Assembly: GCA_001626765.1 (NCBI GenBank)
Contig: LUOO01000114.1
Location: forward strand, 1-48,465
Source of the DNA: Maritimibacter sp. REDSEA-S28_B5
Lineage (GTDB): Bacteria; Pseudomonadota; Alphaproteobacteria; Rhodobacterales; Rhodobacteraceae
Reading direction: 5' to 3'
Length of the DNA: 48,465 nucleotides
Both the position numbers and the translations under genes were made by a program. Position 1 is the stretch's first letter; each line of letters starts with the position of its first letter. Positions 42,552 to 48,465 of this stretch are shown here, in pieces. The notes beneath the pieces are model-generated. The model was given only the letters and a program-made list of their open reading frames with translations, did not search any database and was not told where the DNA came from.

Positions 42552-42568
42552 ACATGAGAGGCACCGTT

Positions 42569-43075
42569 ATGATCGCACCCCTGAGCCTGTTCCTGATCGT
42601 GCTGCCGCCTGCGCTCGCGGTCTGGCGCGGGATGCGCGTGGTCTGGATCATGGCGGCAGGGGTCGCGGGGCTCGCGCTGTTCGGGATCGTGCTCTGGATG
42701 ACGCTGGCCGGGGTCTGGCCCTTTGCCCGGCAGGAGGACGTGCAGGACACCTACTACGTCGTGGCGCATTGGCGCTACGTGATGCCCCTCTGCCTGCTTG
42801 TCGCCGTTCTGGCCGCGGCGCAGGCGGTCAAGGCGCGACGCGGGGAAGAGGCGCGGCAGACGACGCTCGCGCTCTTTGCCTTGCTGATCGGGGGGATGGC
42901 GCTGATGCTCGCGCCCCTCACCTTTGGCCGTGTCGGCGGCATGACCTCTGGCCTGACCACCGCGGTATCCTGGGTGGCCGAGGTCGGCGGTGTCCTTGCG
43001 CTTGGCGGGCTGATCGGGCTGATCTGGGTGATCCTGCTCGCCCCCGTCTTGCGCTGGATGAGGGGGCGCGGCTGA
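42569..43075 (+). CDS. Five-TM membrane protein with oxidase-subunit-I-like motif
   Basis: A 168-residue integral membrane protein. Five TM helices: about 4-19, 24-48, 70-88, 97-117 and 138-160. Just before the third is [12 protein letters not shown] (59-70), nearly the same as CtaD's [13 protein letters not shown], whose two histidines bind heme a3 and heme a; here the first His is kept and the second is Arg. The shared part is identical over 23 bases in both genes. ATG 42569 has GAGAGG seven bases upstream. It is coupled to the DUF2244 gene (TGATG). It may bind heme or help oxidase assembly, but this is inference; the likeness is limited to one motif. Confidence 0.72.
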   Translation: MIAPLSLFLIVLPPALAVWRGMRVVWIMAAGVAGLALFGIVLWMTLAGVWPFARQEDVQDTYYVVAHWRYVMPLCLLVAVLAAAQAVKARRGEEARQTTLALFALLIGGMALMLAPLTFGRVGGMTSGLTTAVSWVAEVGGVLALGGLIGLIWVILLAPVLRWMRGRG

Positions 43076-43623
43076 TGCCCTATGAATGGACGCAGCACAT
43101 CGACCGCTCGCCGCCCCCCGATGCGCCGGGGCGGGACGACGGGGGCGCACCGATTGCCGAGCTGCATCTGTGGCCGTTCCGGTCGTTGCCCAAACGCGGC
43201 TTCGCCTTTGCCGTAGGGTTTGCCTATGTCATGTTCCTGATCCCGCTGTCCGCGTTTGTCGGGACCTCGGCGCTCTGGTGGCTGCTGGGACCGGGCATGG
43301 TGGCGATCTTTGGCCTGTGGTGGTTCATCGGGAAAAGCTACCGGGACGGCGAGATCCTGGAGGAACTGATCATCTGGCCGGACGTGATCCGCCTCACCCG
43401 CGACGGGCCGCGCGGGCTGCATGCGGAGTGGGAGGCGAACCCGCATTGGGTGACAGTGGCCCAAGACAGCGACCGGGGGCCGGTCAAAAACTACGTCACG
43501 CTCAAGGGCGCGGGCCGCGAGGTCGAGATCGGGGCGTTTCTGCACGAGGACGAGCGCCCGAAGCTTTATGACGAGCTGGACCGGGCGCTTGTCTTGGCCA
43601 AGTCGCGGCGCACGACCGACTAA
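43075..43623 (+). CDS. DUF2244 membrane protein
   Basis: Member of DUF2244, a family of integral membrane proteins found mostly in alphaproteobacteria, often near cytochrome oxidase genes. The 182-residue protein has two TM helices (about 41-61 and 65-84) followed by a cytoplasmic beta-rich domain (YRDGEILEELIIWPDVIRL, HAEWEANPHWVTV, VEIGAFLHEDER). Start ATG 43075 overlaps the previous stop by one base. Function unknown; location after ctaD suggests a part in oxidase biogenesis. Confidence 0.85.
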   Translation: MPYEWTQHIDRSPPPDAPGRDDGGAPIAELHLWPFRSLPKRGFAFAVGFAYVMFLIPLSAFVGTSALWWLLGPGMVAIFGLWWFIGKSYRDGEILEELIIWPDVIRLTRDGPRGLHAEWEANPHWVTVAQDSDRGPVKNYVTLKGAGREVEIGAFLHEDERPKLYDELDRALVLAKSRRTTD

Positions 43624-43651
43624 CCGATCAGAAAAGGGCCGCGACATCGCG

Positions 43652-43678
43652 CCCCTTTCATCTTTCCGAAAAATACGC
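43652..43678 (+). repeat. TTTCATCTTTCC intergenic motif, third copy
   Basis: CCCCTTTCATCTTTCC followed by GAAAAATACGC, nearly the same as at 31881-31906 (plus) and 32009-32031 (minus). It lies 28 bases after the DUF2244 stop, in the converging space before the DHA2 pump. Confidence 0.65.
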
Positions 43679-43724
43679 ATTGCAACCGCGCCGCCTGCGC
43701 CACGGTCAGGCAGATGCGCCCGTC

Positions 43725-45209
43725 TCAGTGCCCCAACGGCGCAGCCCCCGGCACCATGTCGGGCGGGCGGCGCACGAAGAACCCGGCGATGAGCATGGCG
43801 AGCGAGGCGATGGCGCCCACCATGAAGCCCGCCGACAGACCTTCGGACAGGGCGTGGGCTTGATCCAGCCCGCGCTCCAGACCTGCTGCCGTGATGACCG
43901 ACATGATCGACACGAAGAGCGCGATCCCGGCGGCGCCGGCCACCTGCTGAACCGTGCCGATGACGGCAGAGCCATGGGAATAGAGCGCCTGCGGCAGCGC
44001 GCCCAGCGACGAGGTGAAGAGCGGCGTGAACATGAAGGCAAGCCCCGCCGAAAGGATGATATGCGCGGCCAGCACCTTGGCGATGCCGGTCTCGGGGGTG
44101 AAGGTCACCATCAGCCAGAGCGCGACCGACACGGCGAGCGACCCCGGAATGACCAGCTTGCGCGCCCCGTAGGCGTCAAAGAGCCGCCCGACCACCGGGG
44201 CCAACAGTCCCATGAGCAACCCGCCGGGCAGGAGCATGAGGCCCGCCTGCAAGGGCTCCATCCCAAGGACGTTCTGCATGTAGATCGGCAGGAGGATGAT
44301 CATCCCGAAAAGCGCCATCATGGCGAGGCCCATCATGATGACGGCGACGGTGAAGATCGGGTGCTTGAAGGTGCGCAGGTCGAGAAGCGCGCGGTCCTTC
44401 GGCCCCAGCGCGACTTGGCGCAGGATAAAGGCGACGAGCACGACGCCTCCCACCGCGAGCGGCAGCCAAAGGGGAACGCCGCCGCCCTCGCCATGGCCTT
44501 CGCCGATGGTGGACAGGCCATAGACCAGCCCGCCGAAGCCGATGGCCGAGAGCGGCACCGAGATCACGTCGAGCGGCACCTTTTTCGGCTCGGTCACATT
44601 GACGAGCCGCGCGTAGCCCAGCGCGAGACAGCCCAGACCGATGGGCAGGACGAGCCAGAACATCCAGCGCCAGTCCAAGAGGTTGAGGATGATGCCCGAG
44701 ATCGTGGGGCCGATCGCAGGGGCGACCGAGATCACGATCGAGATATTGCCCATCGTCTTGCCCCGGCTTTCCGGCGGCACCAACGTCATCACGGTCGTCA
44801 TGAGAAGCGGCATCATGATCGCGGTGCCGCAGGCCTGCACGATCCGGCCCGTGATCAGCGCGGGCAGTCCCGGCGCGATGGCGCACAGGAGCGTGCCCGC
44901 CGAGAAGAACGTTAGCGCCGCGATGAACACGCTGCGGGTGTGGAACCGTTGCAGCAGGAACCCGGTCACCGGGATGACCACGGCCATGGTAAGCAGGAAG
45001 GCGGTGGTGAGCCATTGGGCCGCGCTCGCCGTCACACCGAGGTCCGTCATCAGCCGCGGCAGCGCGACGGACATGATCGTCTCGTTGAGGATCATCGTGA
45101 AGGTCGACACGAGCAGGAGCGCGATCACCACGCGGTTGCGCGCGGAATGATCGGTGCCCTTGGGCAATAAGGTATCGGGGGCGCCGGGGAGCGCGGTGGA
45201 ACTGGACAT
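43725..45209 (-). CDS. DHA2-family (EmrB/QacA-type) MFS multidrug exporter
   Basis: Inner-membrane drug:proton antiporter of 494 residues with about 14 TM helices. DHA2 signs: MILNETIMSVALPRLMTDLG in TM1 (motif D1-like, residues 39-58), AQWLTTAFLLTMAVVIPVTG (TM2), motif A region LLQRFHTRSVFIAALT, and motif C VISVAPAIGPTISGIIL near 158-174, which marks antiporters. No emrA-type membrane-fusion gene or regulator is adjacent. Substrates unknown. The start ATG at 45207-45209 is followed by a hydrophilic N-terminus. Confidence 0.92.
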   Translation of the reverse strand: MSSSTALPGAPDTLLPKGTDHSARNRVVIALLLVSTFTMILNETIMSVALPRLMTDLGVTASAAQWLTTAFLLTMAVVIPVTGFLLQRFHTRSVFIAALTFFSAGTLLCAIAPGLPALITGRIVQACGTAIMMPLLMTTVMTLVPPESRGKTMGNISIVISVAPAIGPTISGIILNLLDWRWMFWLVLPIGLGCLALGYARLVNVTEPKKVPLDVISVPLSAIGFGGLVYGLSTIGEGHGEGGGVPLWLPLAVGGVVLVAFILRQVALGPKDRALLDLRTFKHPIFTVAVIMMGLAMMALFGMIILLPIYMQNVLGMEPLQAGLMLLPGGLLMGLLAPVVGRLFDAYGARKLVIPGSLAVSVALWLMVTFTPETGIAKVLAAHIILSAGLAFMFTPLFTSSLGALPQALYSHGSAVIGTVQQVAGAAGIALFVSIMSVITAAGLERGLDQAHALSEGLSAGFMVGAIASLAMLIAGFFVRRPPDMVPGAAPLGH

Positions 45210-45350
45210 GCGACCTCACTTCGCGGTCCGGGGGGAGAGGGATTTGACCGCGCGGCCAAAATCCTCGCGACACGGGGGCAAGTCAACCTGCACGTCTGCA
45301 AGGTCGCCCCGCATAAGATGTGCGCAAATGCGGAGCTCCCTCCAGCAGCC

Positions 45351-45435
45351 GTAGGGTGCGTTTTCAGACGCACCTTTGCGCGAAGGCCCGGACCGCCGGA
45401 CATGAAAAAAAGGTGCGCCGCATGGCGCACCCTAC
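45351..45435. repeat. REPIN-like repeat, copy 2
   Basis: Same build as at 6970-7045. Left unit: GTAG (45351-45354), GGTGCG, eight-base loop, CGCACC (45369-45374). Right unit on the minus strand: GTAG (45432-45435), GGTGCGCC, loop, GGCGCACC. The units are about 37 bases apart. It lies 23 bases beyond the stop of the YqeY gene, again just 3' of a minus-strand gene, and can also serve as its terminator because an A7 run (plus) follows the inner arm. Confidence 0.85.
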
Positions 45436-45457
45436 GATGTTGCGACGGGGGCCGTGG

Positions 45458-45910
45458 TCAGCCCAGCCGCGCCTTGACCATCGGGCCGACGGCGCCGAAA
45501 TCCATCTGGCCGGTGTAGCGGGCCTTCAATGCCCCCATCACCTTGCCCATGTCACGGATGGACGAGGCGCCGACTTCCTTGACGGCGGCATCGACGGCGG
45601 TGGCCACTTCGGCGTCCGAGAGCTGCTTGGGCAGGAACTCCTCGATCACCTTGATTTCCGAGCGTTCCTTTTCGGCCAGCTCGAGCCGCCCGGCCTCTTC
45701 ATAGGCTTTCGCGCTTTCCTGTCGCTGTTTGACCATCTTGCCGAGAATCCCGAGGATCATCTCGTCGGACAGCGTCTGGTCCTCGCCTTCGCCGCGGAGC
45801 GCGATTTCGCGATCCTTGAGCGCCGCATTGATCAGTCGGAGCGTGGACAGGCGGTCCTTGTCCTTCTCCTTCATCGCCGTTTTGAGCGCATCGCTCAGCC
45901 GGTTACGCAT
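45458..45910 (-). CDS. GatB/YqeY domain protein
   Basis: Cytosolic protein of 150 residues with the YqeY fold, homologous to the C-terminal tRNA-binding tail of GatB; family members are thought to act on tRNA or its amidation. Start is ATG 45908-45910 (MRNRLSDALKTAMKEKDKDR); 33 further upstream codons have no coding character. Helical N-terminal half with LSTLRLINAALKDREIA, then EEFLPKQLSDAEVATAVDAA and the end GALKARYTGQMDFGAVGPMV, all typical. Divergent from carA, as is common in alphaproteobacteria. Confidence 0.92.
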   Translation of the reverse strand: MRNRLSDALKTAMKEKDKDRLSTLRLINAALKDREIALRGEGEDQTLSDEMILGILGKMVKQRQESAKAYEEAGRLELAEKERSEIKVIEEFLPKQLSDAEVATAVDAAVKEVGASSIRDMGKVMGALKARYTGQMDFGAVGPMVKARLG

Positions 45911-46090
45911 GAATTGCCTCTTGGGTTGCCTTGGACCGCCGCGCGCCGTTTGACCGGCCCGAGGCAGTCGCGAAGTCCCGAAAATACACCTTCGCACCTG
46001 CGGAAACAAGCGCTGCCGCCGCGTGACCCACCGGGTTCTTCATCTCTGGTTAACCATCCCGTTTCGTAGCCGGTCGCGCCCCTTCCCCAC

Positions 46091-46119
46091 TTGACGCTCC
46101 GAACCGCCCCTCGTAGGTA
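46091..46119 (+). promoter_or_regulatory. Candidate carA promoter
   Basis: TTGACG (46091-46096) and TAGGTA (46114-46119) are separated by 17 bases, about 47 bases upstream of the carA ATG. The -10 resembles the groESL one (TAGCTA). Confidence 0.5.
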
Positions 46120-46165
46120 TCGCCCGATTTATCCGCCGACACACGCCGCTGCCAGAGGTGCCCTC

Positions 46166-47308
46166 ATGCCGACCAAGCCGAAACCGACCGCCTGCCTCGC
46201 TCTTGCCGATGGGACCGTGTTTTACGGCAAGGGGTTCGGGGCCACGGGCACCACCACCGCCGAGCTTTGCTTCAACACCGCGATGACGGGCTATCAGGAG
46301 ATCATGACGGACCCCTCCTATGCCGGACAGGTCGTGACCTTCACTTTCCCTCACATCGGCAACACTGGCGTAAACCCCGAGGACGACGAGACGCAGGACC
46401 CGGTCGCCGCTGGCATGGTGGTGAAATGGGATCCGACCGAGCCCTCAAACTGGCGCGCCGCCGAAGACCTTGCCGCGTGGCTGGCCAAGCGGGGCCGGAT
46501 CGGGATCGGCGGGCTCGACACCCGGCGGCTGCCCCGCGCGATCCGCCAGCAGGGCGCGCCGCATGTGGCGCTCGCCCACGACCCGGACGGCCACTTCGAC
46601 CTTGAGGCGCTGGTCGCCAAGGCGCGCAGCTTCCCGGGTCTCGTGGGTCTCGACCTCGCCAAGGACGTGACCTGCGCGCAGAGCTACCGCTGGGACGAGA
46701 TGCGCTGGGCCTGGCCGGACGGGTTCCCCAAGCTCGAGAACCCGAAGCACAAGGTCGTGGCCATCGACTACGGCGCCAAGCGCAACATCCTGCGCTGCCT
46801 CGCCTCGGCGGGCTGTGACGTGACCGTGCTGCCCGCGACCGCGACGGCGGAAGAGGTGCTCGCGCTCAACCCGGACGGGGTGTTTCTATCCAACGGTCCG
46901 GGAGATCCGGCGGCAACGGGTGCCTATGCCGTGCCGATGATCAAGCAGGTGCTCGACACCACCGATCTGCCGATCTTCGGCATCTGCCTCGGCCACCAGA
47001 TGCTCGCCCTCGCGCTCGGCGCCAAGACCATCAAGATGAACCACGGCCACCACGGCGCGAACCATCCGGTCAAGGACAAGACGACGGGCAAGGTCGAGAT
47101 CACCTCGATGAACCACGGCTTCACGGTCGATGCCCAGACCCTGCCCGACGGCGTGAACGAGACCCATATCTCGCTCTTCGACGGGTCGAACTGCGGCATC
47201 GCGATCACGGGGAAGCAGGCGTTCAGCGTGCAATATCACCCCGAGGCGAGTCCGGGGCCGCAGGACAGCTTCTATCTGTTCGAGAAGTTTGTGAGTGGGC
47301 TCACGTGA
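46166..47308 (+). CDS. carA: Carbamoyl-phosphate synthase small (glutaminase) subunit
   Basis: Hydrolyses glutamine and passes ammonia to CarB for carbamoyl phosphate, the precursor of arginine and pyrimidines. The 380-residue protein has the CPSase small-chain N-domain (FNTAMTGYQEIMTDPSYAGQ near 37-56) and a class I glutamine amidotransferase domain with nucleophile C274 in GICLGHQM and H358/E360 in QYHPEAS. The sequence is typical of Rhodobacteraceae throughout (for example HKVVAIDYGAKRNILRCLAS). ATG 46166 has AGAGGTG upstream. Its stop overlaps the GTG start of a small lipoprotein gene. Confidence 0.97.
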   Translation: MPTKPKPTACLALADGTVFYGKGFGATGTTTAELCFNTAMTGYQEIMTDPSYAGQVVTFTFPHIGNTGVNPEDDETQDPVAAGMVVKWDPTEPSNWRAAEDLAAWLAKRGRIGIGGLDTRRLPRAIRQQGAPHVALAHDPDGHFDLEALVAKARSFPGLVGLDLAKDVTCAQSYRWDEMRWAWPDGFPKLENPKHKVVAIDYGAKRNILRCLASAGCDVTVLPATATAEEVLALNPDGVFLSNGPGDPAATGAYAVPMIKQVLDTTDLPIFGICLGHQMLALALGAKTIKMNHGHHGANHPVKDKTTGKVEITSMNHGFTVDAQTLPDGVNETHISLFDGSNCGIAITGKQAFSVQYHPEASPGPQDSFYLFEKFVSGLT

Positions 47309-47603
47309 GACAGGCGGCGCTCATGGCAATGGCGCTGTTTTTTCCACTGTCAGCTTGTGGCCTCTATCCCCTAGGCGATGAAGGACACAGTGCGAGTGCG
47401 ACCGCGCAGCAAGTTCGAGAGTTTCTTGAAACCTGTCAGATCACGGATGTCAAAGTTGAGCGCGGAAAAGAGCAGGGTGAGACGGACTGGGTCATTGGGC
47501 TCGGCGACGTGTCGCAGGATCAACAAGACTGCCTTCGTGAGCAGACCGAACAAGCTGGCGTGATCGCGACAACCTGGAAAATGAAGGCAAGAGAAGCAGA
47601 ATA

Positions 47604-47604
<1 letters not shown>
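47305..47604 (+). CDS. Small putative lipoprotein between carA and carB
   Basis: A 99-residue protein starting with GTG 47305, overlapping the carA stop, and ending in TAATG shared with the carB start. The N-terminus [20 protein letters not shown] is a lipoprotein signal with lipobox LSAC, so lipidation at C18 is predicted. The rest is polar with two more cysteines ([18 protein letters not shown]). Base and codon use are visibly less GC-rich than in the flanking genes (many A/T-ending codons), which fits foreign origin. No family recognised. It is unusual for a lipoprotein gene to separate carA and carB. Confidence 0.65.

Positions 47605-48465
<861 letters not shown>

Overview
The window is a high-GC chromosomal segment of an alphaproteobacterium that I place in the Rhodobacteraceae (Roseobacter/Rhodobacter group). 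The grounds are the split F1 operon atpHAGDC, a CIRCE-controlled groESL, an aa3-type ctaD with all its proton-channel residues, DUF1194, DUF2125 and DUF2244 genes of the kind common in that family, and a Rhodobacteraceae-type carA. The assignment rests on recalled family features, not on a database search.

Layout. 1-1580: a TetA-like MFS gene cut by the window edge, diverging from a secreted DUF1194 protein. 1632-6639: atpHAGDC on the minus strand with a terminator after atpC. 6640-8570: a REPIN-like repeat, a methyltransferase and, divergent to it, a gloB that is broken. 8725-11049: clpA. 11118-15696: DUF2125 (minus), a ChaC-like cyclotransferase, then a MotA/MotB-like motor pair. 15703-17482: a secreted lipase and an M23 peptidase (minus). 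17590-19741: groESL with promoter, CIRCE and terminator. 19863-22047: a small secreted protein, a thioesterase and a DUF2235 hydrolase. 22061-25543: a molybdenum-hydroxylase large subunit and an ornithine-type decarboxylase, co-directional with DUF2235. 25666-27729: Lrp-family regulator and phosphoglucomutase. 27799-28490: two small membrane proteins. 28712-33034: valS, a repeat-rich spacer, ribF. 33119-34446: scoAB. 34705-34791: tRNA-Leu(GAG). 34912-35345: a broken DUF2306 gene. 35444-38057: a LytTR membrane regulator, lipB and a nitroreductase-like gene, overlapping by 4 bases each. 38218-40413: cytochrome c and small secreted or membrane proteins. 40679-43623: a putative FnrL box, ctaD, a 5-TM protein carrying a cytochrome-oxidase motif, and DUF2244. 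43725-45910: a DHA2 efflux pump, a second REPIN and a YqeY protein. 46166-48465: carA, a small lipoprotein gene and the 5' part of carB.

Most genes are core metabolism: ATP synthesis, respiration, protein quality control, translation, lipoate, riboflavin-cofactor, ketone-body CoA transfer and carbamoyl phosphate. I see no phage, integrase, insertion sequence, CRISPR array or complete defence system.

The strongest unusual signals are these. (a) Three conserved genes (gloB, the DUF2306 gene and carB) each lack a short internal stretch of roughly 20-35 codons while both flanks match the family well. (b) carB looks sphingomonad-like beside a Rhodobacteraceae-type carA, with a lower-GC lipoprotein gene between them, so the right end may be a transfer or a chimeric join. 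(c) Two REPIN-like elements with GTAG feet, one supplying a gene's stop codon. (d) A second dispersed intergenic motif present three times. (e) A 5-TM protein next to ctaD that shares a 23-base identical stretch and the helix-X heme-ligand motif with it. (f) A MotA/MotB-like pair with no flagellar genes. I did not find a clearly new multi-gene system; (e) and (f) come closest.
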